Source: JAHEZL01 sp046074525 (GTDB lineage Bacteria; Bacteroidota; Bacteroidia; Flavobacteriales_C; GCA-002722245). From it: a DNA stretch of 64,000 nucleotides. The notes beneath the pieces are model-generated. The model saw nothing but the letters and a program-made list of their open reading frames with translations. It was not told where the DNA came from and ran no database searches. Below, piece after piece: positions 10,089 to 18,791 of the stretch; the stretch's first letter is position 1; the number at the start of each line of letters is the position of its first letter. The position numbers and the translations under genes are program-made. The stretch spans positions 20,358-84,357 of the forward strand of contig JBJTOK010000066.1 in NCBI GenBank assembly GCA_046074525.1. Direction: 5' to 3'.

Positions 10089-10231
10089 TTTTTCTTGCGC
10101 TGTGCTTCCCTCTCGGAGGAGAGGGGGTGCGAAAGGATTTTGAGCGAGAGGAGGGAGATGGATTAACACTCAATCCATCTCCCTCTTTACACACCCCTCT
10201 CCTCCGAGAGGGAAGCACAGCGCAAGAAAAA
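10089..10231. repeat. 143-bp nested palindrome between convergent genes
   Basis: Two perfect 38-bp arms (10089-10126 and 10194-10231) enclose a second inverted repeat of 14 bp (10151-10164 and 10172-10185). The outer arms contain CTTGCGCTGTGCTTCCC and CTCGGAGGAGAGGGG. It fills the gap between the T9SS cargo gene and lptB, whose 3' ends converge. The arrangement looks like a non-autonomous palindromic mobile element; it could also act as a bidirectional terminator. Confidence 0.85.
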
Positions 10232-10244
10232 TGACCGGAGTAAA

Positions 10245-10976
10245 TCACTTCATCTTCCTCAACACAAAATTCTGACCTAAATAAACTCTTCTCACTTGTT
10301 CATCAGCGGCGAGTTCTTCGGCAGTTCCGGTTTTGAGGATTTTTCCTTCAAACAAAAGGTAAGCGCGATTGGTGATGTGCAGTGTTTCCTGCACGTTATG
10401 ATCGGTAATTAAGATGCCGATATTTTTGTCTTTGAGTCCGTTTACAATGCTTTGAATATCTTCCACTGCAATGGGGTCCACACCCGCGAAAGGCTCATCC
10501 AGCAAAATAAATTTCGGCTCAACAGTTAAGCAGCGGGCAATTTCAGTTCTTCTTTTTTCACCACCGGATAAAACCTCACCACGGGTTTTTCTCACTTTTT
10601 GCAAACCAAATTCATCAAGTAAAGTCTCGAGTCGGAATTCCTGTTCTTTTTTAGTGAGCTTCGTCATCTCCAGGATGGCTTTCAAATTGTCTTCCACTGT
10701 CATTTTCCTGAAAACAGAAACTTCCTGCGGTAAATAGCCAATGCCCATCTGAGCTCTTTTGTACATGGGCATTTTGGTGATATTAACATCATCCAGAAAA
10801 ACATCGCCTTTGTCGGGACGGATAAAACCAACGATCATGTAGAAAGAAGTGGTTTTCCCGGCGCCGTTCGGACCGAGCAAGCCAACGATTTCGCCCTGCC
10901 TCACCTCCACCGACACGTCATTCACAACGGTTCGGCCCTTGTACGTTTTAACCAAATGTCGGGTGGAGAGTATCAT
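10245..10976 (-). CDS. lptB: LPS export ABC transporter ATP-binding protein LptB
   Basis: ATPase of the LptB2FG complex that extracts lipopolysaccharide from the inner membrane. The 243 residues hold Walker A (LLGPNGAGKTTSFY, about residue 33), Q-loop region (LPQEVSVFRKMTVEDN), signature (LSGGEKRRTEIAR), Walker B (FILLDEPFAGVDP) and switch His (ITDHNVQET). The AGVDPIAVEDIQ block after Walker B is characteristic of LptB within the ABC family. It follows tatC by three bases in a glyS-tatC-lptB run. The permease genes lptF and lptG are not in the window. Confidence 0.94.
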   Translation of the reverse strand: MILSTRHLVKTYKGRTVVNDVSVEVRQGEIVGLLGPNGAGKTTSFYMIVGFIRPDKGDVFLDDVNITKMPMYKRAQMGIGYLPQEVSVFRKMTVEDNLKAILEMTKLTKKEQEFRLETLLDEFGLQKVRKTRGEVLSGGEKRRTEIARCLTVEPKFILLDEPFAGVDPIAVEDIQSIVNGLKDKNIGILITDHNVQETLHITNRAYLLFEGKILKTGTAEELAADEQVRRVYLGQNFVLRKMK

Positions 10977-10979
10977 GTT

Positions 10980-11840
10980 TTATCCTTGTTTTTCTTTTCT
11001 TCTTTGAATCATTGCAGAGAGCAAGATACTGATTTCATACAATAACCAAAGCGGAATACTTACTACGATCTGACTGAAAACATCGGGCGGCGTAATGATG
11101 GCTGCAACTATGAGAATGACCACTATAGAATGCTTCCTGAATTTTCTTAAAAACTGTGGGGTGATGATGCCAAAACTCGACAGTAAATAAATAATAATAG
11201 GCAGCTCAAAGGCTAGGCCGGTGGCTATTGTGGTTGTCGCCAACACGCCCATGTATGAATTCAATGTTGGTAATTTCACTACATCGGCATGGGCCGAGAA
11301 AGTACCGAGGAAGCTGATGGAGAGCGGACTGATAATGTAATACCCGAAAGCCACACCCAGCAGGAAAAGTATGGTAGTCCAAAACACAAAGCCTCTTGCT
11401 TTTTTCGCTTCTTTTTTATGTAAGGCCGGACGGATAAAACTCCATATTTGCCAGAAGAGAAAAGGCGAAGCGGCAATGACACCGAAGATTAGTGAAACCA
11501 GCATTACCGCCGAGAAGTCACCACCCATGGTAGTAGTGGTGAGTTTCAGAGGGAGTTCTTCCATGCAGCCAGCTGCAGGATCAACTCCCAGCCATGGTGC
11601 AACAGGGCCAAGCCACTGCGATGATTTACACATCCACTGGTAAGTCGGGAAATCTTTTACATGCGTGGGAGCAATAATGATTTTGTCAAAAATCCAGTCG
11701 GAATAAATGAAGGCAATGATGGTGAGAACACCAACCACAACAACGGAGCGGAGCAATATTTTTCTCAACACCTCGAGGTGACCGAGGAAGCTAAGGTTAT
11801 TTTGTCTGTGTTCGCTATTTGGTCCGCGTTCGTCTTCCAT
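10980..11840 (-). CDS. tatC: Sec-independent protein translocase TatC
   Basis: Core receptor of the Tat pathway that exports folded proteins with twin-arginine signals. The 286-residue protein has about six membrane segments. The N-terminal LSFLGHLEVLRK carries the conserved Glu of the signal-peptide binding site, and FLFWQIWSFIRPALHKKEAKKA is the second conserved cytoplasmic loop block. The first periplasmic loop is enlarged with Cys and Trp residues (about residues 55-95), a feature of Bacteroidota TatC. It abuts glyS (stop 11841) with no gap and lptB with three bases. No tatA or tatB is nearby. Confidence 0.94.
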   Translation of the reverse strand: MEDERGPNSEHRQNNLSFLGHLEVLRKILLRSVVVVGVLTIIAFIYSDWIFDKIIIAPTHVKDFPTYQWMCKSSQWLGPVAPWLGVDPAAGCMEELPLKLTTTTMGGDFSAVMLVSLIFGVIAASPFLFWQIWSFIRPALHKKEAKKARGFVFWTTILFLLGVAFGYYIISPLSISFLGTFSAHADVVKLPTLNSYMGVLATTTIATGLAFELPIIIYLLSSFGIITPQFLRKFRKHSIVVILIVAAIITPPDVFSQIVVSIPLWLLYEISILLSAMIQRRKEKQG

Positions 11841-13385
11841 CTATAATTTTTTCAGCGCGCTGCGGATATCCACTTTTTCGCCTACGATTTTTTCTACTTC
11901 ACTTACCGGAATTCTTTCCTGTTTCATGGTGTCGCGATCGCGGATGGTAACAGTATTGTCCTCCAGCGTTTGGTGATCAACAGTAATGCAGAAGGGAGTT
12001 CCGTAAGCATCATGTCTTCTGTAGCGCTTACCAATGGCATCTTTCTCTTCATAGTGACAGTTGAAGCTGAACTTCAGCTGATCCATAATTTCACGCGCCT
12101 TTTCCGGTAAACCATCCTTTTTCAATAATGGCAAGATGGCCACTTTGTAAGGAGCAAGGAAAGGAGGGAGGCTCAATACCACACGGGTGCTTCCGTCTTC
12201 CAAAGCTTCTTCTTTAAAGGAAGCAGAGAGGATAGAGAGGAACATGCGATCCAATCCAACGGAAGTCTCTACTACATAAGGAACATAGTTTTCGTTCAGT
12301 TCCGGATCGAAGTATTGCAGTTTCTTCTTAGAATATTCCTGGTGTGCATTTAAATCGAAGTTGGTGCGGGAGTGAATACCTTCCAATTCCTTAAAGCCCA
12401 TCGGGAATTCGAACTCAATATCGCAGGCTGCATCAGCATAGTGCGCAGTTTTGAGGTGATCATGATAACGGTATTTTTCGCTTGGCAAACCAAGAGCCTG
12501 GTGCCATTTCAAACGGGCAGTTTTCCAGTATTCGTACCAATGTTTTTGTTCACCTGGTTTCACGAAGAACTGCATTTCCATTTGCTCAAACTCACGCATA
12601 CGGAAAATGAACTGGCGTGCTACAATTTCATTTCTGAAGGCTTTCCCGATTTGTGCGATACCGAAAGGAATTTTCATTCTTCCTGTTTTTTGCACGTTGA
12701 GGTAGTTTACAAAAATACCCTGAGCTGTTTCAGGACGCAGGTAAATTTTATTAGCGCCTTCTGCCAAAGAACCGATTTCAGTGGCGAACATGAGGTTGAA
12801 CTGGCGAACTTCGGTCCAGTTTTTAGAGCCGGAGATCGGACAAACGATTTCCAAATCAACAATGATTTGTTTCATCTCATCCATATTGGAATCTTCAAGC
12901 GCCTTTTTGAAACGGGCATTGATCTCGTCGATTTTCTTTTGGTATTCCACCACGCGAGCGTTGGTAGATAAATACTGTGCTTCGTCGAAAGCAGCACCAA
13001 AACGCTCTTTTGCCTTCTCTACTTCTTTTTCAATTTTAGCACGTAATTTATTCTCAATGTATTCTTCAATGAGTACATCGGCGCGGTATCTTTTCTTTGA
13101 ATCCTTGTTATCAATCAACGGATCATTAAAAGCATCTACGTGGCCTGAAGCTTTCCATGTAGTGGGATGCATGAAGATCGCAGAGTCAATACCCACGATG
13201 TTTTCGTGCATCTGAACCATGGCCTTCCACCAGTATTCCTTGATGTTGAATTTCAGTTCCGATCCGAGCTGGCCATAGTCGTATACAGCGCTCAGTCCGT
13301 CGTATATTTCACTCGACGGAAATACAAATCCATACTCCTTAGCATGGGAGATGATGTTTTTTAATTTTTCTTCATTTGTTGCCAT
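11841..13385 (-). CDS. glyS: Glycine--tRNA ligase, homodimeric class II type
   Basis: Charges tRNA-Gly. The 514-residue single-chain enzyme is of the alpha2 (GlyQS/eukaryote-like) type rather than the two-subunit alpha2beta2 type. Visible features are the N-terminal FVFPSSEIYDGLSAVYDYG, motif 2 region FRNEIVARQFIFRMREFEQMEM, the acidic glycine-site block ETAQGIFVNYLNVQK, and motif 3 ETSVGLDRMFLSIL, followed by an anticodon-binding domain from about residue 415. The long charged helical insertion (about residues 95-165) is usual for this subtype. First gene of a packed run with tatC and lptB; divergent from the beta-barrel gene at 13484. Confidence 0.95.
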   Translation of the reverse strand: MATNEEKLKNIISHAKEYGFVFPSSEIYDGLSAVYDYGQLGSELKFNIKEYWWKAMVQMHENIVGIDSAIFMHPTTWKASGHVDAFNDPLIDNKDSKKRYRADVLIEEYIENKLRAKIEKEVEKAKERFGAAFDEAQYLSTNARVVEYQKKIDEINARFKKALEDSNMDEMKQIIVDLEIVCPISGSKNWTEVRQFNLMFATEIGSLAEGANKIYLRPETAQGIFVNYLNVQKTGRMKIPFGIAQIGKAFRNEIVARQFIFRMREFEQMEMQFFVKPGEQKHWYEYWKTARLKWHQALGLPSEKYRYHDHLKTAHYADAACDIEFEFPMGFKELEGIHSRTNFDLNAHQEYSKKKLQYFDPELNENYVPYVVETSVGLDRMFLSILSASFKEEALEDGSTRVVLSLPPFLAPYKVAILPLLKKDGLPEKAREIMDQLKFSFNCHYEEKDAIGKRYRRHDAYGTPFCITVDHQTLEDNTVTIRDRDTMKQERIPVSEVEKIVGEKVDIRSALKKL

Positions 13386-13483
13386 GACGCGAATTTAAGA
13401 AACTTCGTGTAGATAAAATGCTGTGTCGTTCATTTTGGCACTATACTTGTTTTTTGAGGACCGAACCATAAAAATTATTTTCT

Positions 13484-14062
13484 ATGAAAAAAGTATGTCT
13501 ACTCTGGTCGGCTCTGACCTTCCTGCTGTTTTTCAATGTTTCAGCCCAGCAAAACATTGTACGATTATCTCCCTTGTCGATTGCTAAATTTAAAACCCGA
13601 ATTCATTACGAAAGAGTATTGGCCCCTAAAGTAAGTGCGGGTTTAATGGGTACTGCATTTTTTGGAATCTATCCGGGCGGACGAGTAGAACCATTTGCTC
13701 GTTTTTATTTATCTGATGAGGCTCCTTCAGGGTTGTACTTGCAGGCGAAAGGACATTATTCCTTCAACTCAATTACCGTGACATCAACAGATGCGAACAG
13801 CAATGAAGTGGTTTATGACCATGATTTTACTGAGTATGGAGGCTCACTAAATTTGGGCTGGCAGGTGTTGGCTGGTAAAAATGATAATATCGCTTTTGAC
13901 GTTTATACTGGTTATCGTTTTTCATCATTAAAGTCATTAGACAATGTTAACACAACCACGTTAAGTAATACAGAGGCGGCTAATTTAGCTGCAGAGGTAG
14001 GATACCGTGTTTTGCATTCAAATTTGTTTGACTTAGGCGTATCTGTAGGGTATCGATTTTAA
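13484..14062 (+). CDS. Small outer-membrane beta-barrel protein, function unknown
   Basis: A 192-residue exported protein: signal peptide of about 21 residues (cleavage after SAQ), then alternating hydrophobic and polar strands (FKTRIHYERVLAPKVSAGLMG, PFARFYL, GLYLQAKGHYSF) ending in LGVSVGYRF with a C-terminal Phe, the usual beta-barrel signal. This resembles the DUF3575/OmpW-like small barrels of Bacteroidota, but I cannot assign a family. It is monocistronic: a strong terminator follows 20 bases after the stop. The divergent gap to glyS is 98 bases. Confidence 0.7.
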   Translation: MKKVCLLWSALTFLLFFNVSAQQNIVRLSPLSIAKFKTRIHYERVLAPKVSAGLMGTAFFGIYPGGRVEPFARFYLSDEAPSGLYLQAKGHYSFNSITVTSTDANSNEVVYDHDFTEYGGSLNLGWQVLAGKNDNIAFDVYTGYRFSSLKSLDNVNTTTLSNTEAANLAAEVGYRVLHSNLFDLGVSVGYRF

Positions 14063-14081
14063 TGCGCATTACATTTTGGAG

Positions 14082-14116
14082 AATGGCTGTCTAACTGTTA
14101 GACAGCCATTTTTTTT
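14082..14116 (+). terminator. Strong Rho-independent terminator
   Basis: Perfect 13-bp stem AATGGCTGTCTAA / TTAGACAGCCATT with a three-base loop CTG, running into eight T residues. It ends the beta-barrel gene and is followed at once by the promoter of the DUF3109 gene. Confidence 0.93.
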
Positions 14117-14118
14117 GG

Positions 14119-14126
14119 TACTTTTG
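14119..14126 (+). promoter_or_regulatory. -7 element TACTTTTG of the DUF3109 gene
   Basis: Exact match to the Bacteroidota -7 consensus TAnnTTTG. The ATG follows seven bases later, so the transcript should start at or within a few bases of the start codon. No TTG was found at the -33 distance; the space is taken by the terminator stem. Confidence 0.6.
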
Positions 14127-14133
14127 CCGTGTT

Positions 14134-14694
14134 ATGATTGAAATTAACGATACCCTTATTTCTGATGATTTGTTGGAAAAACGCTTTGTGTGTGATCTCA
14201 CGCATTGTAAGGGTGCGTGCTGTGTGGAAGGCGACTCTGGCGCGCCATTGGATGAAGAGGAGCTTTCAATCCTCGAAGATATTTATGAGAATGTAAAACC
14301 CTATATGGTGCCTGCGGGGATCGCTGAAGTGGAGAAACAAGGGAAGTATATTGTGGATAGTGATGGTGATTTTGTAACCCCCCTCGTAAATAACCGTGAA
14401 TGCGCCTATGTTTTCTGGGATGAAAAAGGAGTTACCAAGTGCGCCATCGAAAAAGCGTATGAAGAGGGAAAAGTAGAGTTCAAAAAACCTATTTCCTGTC
14501 ATTTGTTTCCTGTAAGATTGAAAAAATACAGAACCTTTACTGCCGTCAATTTAGAATCATTGCAGATCTGCAAAGGTGCTTTCAGCTGTGGTGCCCGATT
14601 AGAGGTTCCCGTGTACCAGTTTTTAAAGGGCCCCCTCATCAGAAAGTTTGGTGAAGAGTGGTACGAAACCCTTGATGCTGTAGCAAAACGTTAA
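14134..14694 (+). CDS. DUF3109 family cysteine-rich protein
   Basis: A 186-residue soluble protein of the DUF3109 family, common in Bacteroidota and of unknown function. It has a dense N-terminal cysteine group CDLTHCKGACC (Cys20, 25, 29, 30), then Cys in NNRECAYVFW, TKCAIEKAYEEGKVEFKKPISCHLFPVR and LQICKGAFSCGARL. The arrangement resembles the zinc- or iron-sulfur-binding YkgJ/UPF0153 proteins, so metal binding is likely but not shown. It is transcribed alone, just downstream of a terminator, from what looks like a leaderless promoter. Confidence 0.88.
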   Translation: MIEINDTLISDDLLEKRFVCDLTHCKGACCVEGDSGAPLDEEELSILEDIYENVKPYMVPAGIAEVEKQGKYIVDSDGDFVTPLVNNRECAYVFWDEKGVTKCAIEKAYEEGKVEFKKPISCHLFPVRLKKYRTFTAVNLESLQICKGAFSCGARLEVPVYQFLKGPLIRKFGEEWYETLDAVAKR

Positions 14695-15167
14695 AGGTTT
14701 CTCGACTTATTAACCTCATCCTGTTCGTCGTTTCAAAAAACTTTTTCCCCTTTTCGCCTGTTTCAGAAGTAAATTTATGATAAGTCGATATTGATAGACG
14801 AATCGCGAAAATTTGCCGATCAATGTGGGGTCTCCATCACACAATACAAAACGTTCTTTCCAATTTTAAATGTGTCGGCAGAATCATCGAGTTACAAAAA
14901 TTTATTCTTGGAACTCTTTAACGTAGCTCATATAATGATCTGTTTTTCAAAAGCGTAAATTGAATGTTTAAAACTTCAAACGTTTGTGAAAAACTATGAG
15001 TAGGTACTCCGACAAATTTTATCAATTTTTGTATCCTGCTCCGGTTGACTGATTACAGCCAGTTAACCACAACTCAAAAACAGTTTGGCAGCACAATAAA
15101 AGGCTCTCCTCGCAAGGGGGAACAAGGATATAGTCTTCTTTAATGAACGAATAAAAAGTATAGGGAA
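14695..15167 (+). promoter_or_regulatory. 473-bp leader region upstream of nrdBA
   Basis: No credible open frame is present. The sequence is AT-rich and contains a hairpin at 15043-15068 (GGTTGACTG / CAGTTAACC, one G-U pair, eight-base loop), followed by a G-rich stretch (CTCCTCGCAAGGGGG, 15104-15118). A near-consensus -7 element TATTCTTG lies at 14902-14909. I could not find an NrdR box (ACACWATATATWGTGT). The length and the hairpin close to the nrdB start suggest a regulated leader, but no known riboswitch class was recognised. Confidence 0.4.
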
Positions 15168-16214
15168 ATGAAAGATCAGGAAATTAAAATCACCACTCTC
15201 GCAGAGTCAGAACTCAACCAAATTTTACCAAGCAACAAGATCGAAACGGAAGAGCCTATACTGAAAGAAAGCAAGGATCGTTTTGTGTTGTTTCCGATCA
15301 ATCACAGCGATATCTGGAAAATGTACAAGAGTCAGCAGGCTTCTTTCTGGACCGCTGAAGAAATTGATTTGTCAACCGATATTACCGACTGGGAAAATAA
15401 ACTCAACAAGGATGAGCAACACTTCATCAAGCACGTATTGGCCTTCTTTGCTGCCAGTGATGGTATCGTAAACGAAAACCTCGCCGAGAATTTCCTTAGC
15501 GAAGTACAATACACCGAAGCTAAATTTTTCTATGGCTTTCAGGTAATGATGGAAAATATCCACTCAGAAACTTACTCTCTTCTGATTGATACACTGATCA
15601 AGGATCCTAAAGAGAAAAAATATTTGTTCAATGCGATTGAAACCGTTCCATGTGTGAAAAAGAAGGCCGACTGGGCTTTACGTTGGATCGATAACGGAAC
15701 ATTCGCTGAAAGATTGATTGCTTTCGCAGCTGTTGAAGGTATCTTCTTCTCTGGTTCTTTCTGCTCTATCTTCTGGTTGAAGAAGAGAGGTTTGATGCCA
15801 GGCTTGGCCTTCTCTAACGAGTTAATCTCCCGTGACGAAGGTTTGCATTGCGATTTCGCTTGCTTGCTTTACACCAAGCATTTGCTGAACCAATTGCCAA
15901 AAGAAACTGTTCAGAAAATCATCGCTGATGCAGTGGAAATTGAAAAAGAATTTGTTTCTGATGCCATTCCGGTAAAGTTGATCGGTATGAACGCCGACCT
16001 GATGTGTCAATACATCGAGTTTGTGGCCGACCGCCTCTTAGTGGAATTGGGCAACACAAAAATATACAATGTGGAAAATCCATTCGATTTCATGGAGCTG
16101 ATCTCCCTGCAAGGGAAAACCAACTTCTTTGAGAAACGTGTGGGTGAATACCAGAAATCCGGCGTAATGAGCAGCAAGGAAGACAATGTTTTCCGTCTCG
16201 ACGAGGATTTTTAG
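15168..16214 (+). CDS. nrdB: Ribonucleotide reductase class Ia, small subunit
   Basis: Houses the diiron-tyrosyl radical that starts reduction of ribonucleotides by NrdA. The 348 residues contain the ligand set in order: ASDGIVNENL (Asp), YTEAKFFYGFQVMMENIHSETY (Glu, Glu, His and radical Tyr136), AAVEGIFFSGSF (Glu), SRDEGLHCDF (Glu, His). The C-terminal tail NVFRLDEDF, which docks on NrdA, resembles the eukaryotic R2 tail (FTLDADF) rather than the enterobacterial one. There is no N-terminal ATP-cone. nrdA follows 56 bases downstream on the same strand. Confidence 0.96.
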   Translation: MKDQEIKITTLAESELNQILPSNKIETEEPILKESKDRFVLFPINHSDIWKMYKSQQASFWTAEEIDLSTDITDWENKLNKDEQHFIKHVLAFFAASDGIVNENLAENFLSEVQYTEAKFFYGFQVMMENIHSETYSLLIDTLIKDPKEKKYLFNAIETVPCVKKKADWALRWIDNGTFAERLIAFAAVEGIFFSGSFCSIFWLKKRGLMPGLAFSNELISRDEGLHCDFACLLYTKHLLNQLPKETVQKIIADAVEIEKEFVSDAIPVKLIGMNADLMCQYIEFVADRLLVELGNTKIYNVENPFDFMELISLQGKTNFFEKRVGEYQKSGVMSSKEDNVFRLDEDF

Positions 16215-16270
16215 CCACAAAAAAATAAATCAAAAAACGGAGTCAATGAATTAAAAAAATCGGGAAGCGT

Positions 16271-18664
16271 ATGTACGTAGTAAAAAGAGACGGCAGAAAA
16301 GAGTCGGTAAAATTCGACAAGATCACAGCAAGAATTCAAAAATTGAGTTACTCCCTCGATCCTTTAGTGGACGTGGTGAGTGTAACCATGAAAGTTATTG
16401 AAGGATTGTATGATGGGGTCACGACGGTCGAGTTGGACAACCTCGCTGCCGAAATCGCTGCGTCAAACACCACCAAGCATCCCGATTATGCTTTGCTGGC
16501 TTCCCGTATCGCTGTTTCCAACCTCCACAAGAACACCAAAAAATCTTTCTCTGAAACGATGAAGGATTTGTACGAATACATTGACCCGAAAACTGGTGAG
16601 AAAGCGGCTTTGATCGCTAAAGATGTTCACGAAATCATTCAAGCCAACGCGCAAATCCTCGACTCCAGCATTATCTACGATAGAGATTTTGGGTATGATT
16701 ATTTCGGTTTCAAAACTCTCGAAAGATCTTATTTGCTGAGAATGAACGGTAAAGTGGCTGAACGCCCTCAGCAAATGTTGATGCGTGTTTCTGTTGGTAT
16801 CCACAAAGAAGATATTAACGCTGCCATAGAGACTTACAACCTCATGTCAGAGAGATGGTTTACCCACGCTACTCCAACTTTGTTTAACGCCGGTACTCCA
16901 AAACCACAAATGTCTTCTTGCTTCCTCTTAACAATGAAGGATGACAGCATCGATGGTATTTACGATACCTTGAAACAAACTGCTAAGATTTCTCAATCTG
17001 CCGGCGGAATTGGTTTAGCTATTCACAATATCCGCGCTACTGGTTCTTATATCAAAGGTACCAACGGTACTTCCAATGGGATTATCCCAATGTTGAAAGT
17101 ATTCAACGATACGGCCCGCTACGTTGATCAAGGCGGCGGAAAAAGAAAAGGGTCATTTGCTATCTACCTCGAACCTTGGCATGCTGATATCTTCGACTTC
17201 CTCGACCTCCGCAAAAACCACGGTAAGGAAGAAGTTCGTGCACGCGACTTGTTCTTCGCCCTTTGGGTTCCGGACTTGTTCATGAAGAGAGTAGAGGCTG
17301 ATCAGCACTGGACTTTGATGTGTCCTAATGAGTGCCCTGGCCTCAGCGATGCACACAGCGAAGAATTTGAAAGATTGTACCTCAAATACGAGAAAGAAGG
17401 AAAAGGTCGTAAAATCATTAAAGCGCAGGAGTTGTGGTTCGCCGTTCTCGAATCTCAAACAGAAACAGGAACTCCGTACATGTTGTACAAAGATGCCTGC
17501 AACTCTAAATCTAACCAGAAGAACCTCGGAACCATCAAGTCTTCCAACCTCTGCACAGAGATTGTAGAATACACTGCTGCGGATGAAGTTGCGGTTTGTA
17601 ACCTGGCTTCATTGGCTCTTCCTAAATTTGTGGAAGACGGTAAATTCGATCACCAGCGCTTGTTCGACATCACTTATGTGGCGACCAAGAACTTAAATAA
17701 GATCATCGACAGAAACTACTACCCGGTACCAGAAGCGAAAAACTCTAACATGAGACATCGCCCGATCGGTCTCGGTGTGCAAGGATTGGCAGATACTTTT
17801 ATCCTGATGCGTTTGCCTTTCACTTCCGATGAAGCGAAAAAATTGAACAAAGAAATTTTCGAAACCATTTACTACGCAGGATTGGTTGCTTCCAAAGACC
17901 TCGCGAAAGAAGAAGGTGCTTACGAAACCTATGCCGGTTCACCAATCTCTAAGGGAATCTTCCAGCACGATATGTGGAATGTTACTCCTTCCGACAGATG
18001 GGACTGGAATGAACTGCGCTCTGAAATCATGAAGTACGGTGTACGCAACTCCTTGTTGCTGGCGCCAATGCCAACGGCTTCTACTTCACAGATTCTCGGT
18101 AACAACGAATGCTTCGAGCCATATACTTCTAACATCTACTCCAGAAGAACATTGTCAGGTGAGTTCGTAATTGTGAACAAACACCTCATGAAAGACTTGG
18201 TAAAACTGGGTCTATGGAACGATGAACTGAAAAATGAATTGATCGCTTCCAACGGATCAGTACTCGGTATCGATGCTATTCCGGACAACATCAAGGAACT
18301 TTACAGAACAGTTTGGGAAATGAAGATGAAAGACATCATCGATATGGCTGCCGACCGTGGTGCTTACATCGATCAATCGCAATCGCTCAACCTCTTTATC
18401 GAGAATCCGAACTTTGCGAAATTGTCTTCAATGCACTTCTATGGCTGGAAGAAAGGTTTGAAAACAGGTATGTACTACCTCAGAACCAAAGCAGCCCGCG
18501 ACGCTATCAAATTCACCGTTACCAAGAAAGAAACTGCCGAAGCTCCTGCAGCAGAAGTAGTGGTAAAACAGGAAATTCCGGTAGTAACAACAAAAGAACA
18601 AAGAGAAGCAGAAATTGCCTGCTCACTCGATAATCCAGATGCTTGCGAAGCTTGCGGAAGCTAG
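16271..18664 (+). CDS. nrdA: Ribonucleotide reductase class Ia, large subunit
   Basis: Catalytic subunit reducing NDPs to dNDPs. Its 797 residues begin with an ATP-cone (VVKRDGRKESVKFDKITARIQKL, 1-95), which sets overall activity by ATP/dATP. The redox and thiyl cysteines are Cys217 (QMSSCFLL), Cys428 (SNLCTEI, with Glu430) and Cys443 (VCNLASL), one position below the human RRM1 numbering. The C-terminus CSLDNPDACEACGS carries the regenerating CxxC and is strikingly like the eukaryotic tail. It is cotranscribed with nrdB and closed by a perfect hairpin terminator. Confidence 0.96.
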   Translation: MYVVKRDGRKESVKFDKITARIQKLSYSLDPLVDVVSVTMKVIEGLYDGVTTVELDNLAAEIAASNTTKHPDYALLASRIAVSNLHKNTKKSFSETMKDLYEYIDPKTGEKAALIAKDVHEIIQANAQILDSSIIYDRDFGYDYFGFKTLERSYLLRMNGKVAERPQQMLMRVSVGIHKEDINAAIETYNLMSERWFTHATPTLFNAGTPKPQMSSCFLLTMKDDSIDGIYDTLKQTAKISQSAGGIGLAIHNIRATGSYIKGTNGTSNGIIPMLKVFNDTARYVDQGGGKRKGSFAIYLEPWHADIFDFLDLRKNHGKEEVRARDLFFALWVPDLFMKRVEADQHWTLMCPNECPGLSDAHSEEFERLYLKYEKEGKGRKIIKAQELWFAVLESQTETGTPYMLYKDACNSKSNQKNLGTIKSSNLCTEIVEYTAADEVAVCNLASLALPKFVEDGKFDHQRLFDITYVATKNLNKIIDRNYYPVPEAKNSNMRHRPIGLGVQGLADTFILMRLPFTSDEAKKLNKEIFETIYYAGLVASKDLAKEEGAYETYAGSPISKGIFQHDMWNVTPSDRWDWNELRSEIMKYGVRNSLLLAPMPTASTSQILGNNECFEPYTSNIYSRRTLSGEFVIVNKHLMKDLVKLGLWNDELKNELIASNGSVLGIDAIPDNIKELYRTVWEMKMKDIIDMAADRGAYIDQSQSLNLFIENPNFAKLSSMHFYGWKKGLKTGMYYLRTKAARDAIKFTVTKKETAEAPAAEVVVKQEIPVVTTKEQREAEIACSLDNPDACEACGS

Positions 18665-18678
18665 GATAAATTTAAATG

Positions 18679-18711
18679 AAAAAAGCCCGGTAAATTTTAC
18701 CGGGCTTTTTT
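18679..18711. terminator. Bidirectional terminator between nrdA and pbpC
   Basis: Perfect palindrome with 14-base arms, AAAAGCCCGGTAAA / TTTACCGGGCTTTT, with A and T tracts on both sides. It can serve nrdA from the left and pbpC from the right, since their 3' ends converge. Confidence 0.9.
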
Positions 18712-18791
18712 GTTTCAGGATTTTTGAAATCCCTGTCTTGCCTTAATCTGGGTCATCACCTGGTGGAGAGGGAGATGGATCACATAAAAAA

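Noticed and set aside
10063..10248. Short minus-strand frame inside the 143-bp palindrome
   Set aside because: The translation is an artefact of the inverted repeat (Arg/Ser/Pro rich) with no start context.
18745..18790. GAGAGGGAGATGGAT text similar to the inner part of the 10089 palindrome
   Set aside because: The match is short and there is no inverted partner; it may be a decayed copy but cannot be told from chance.
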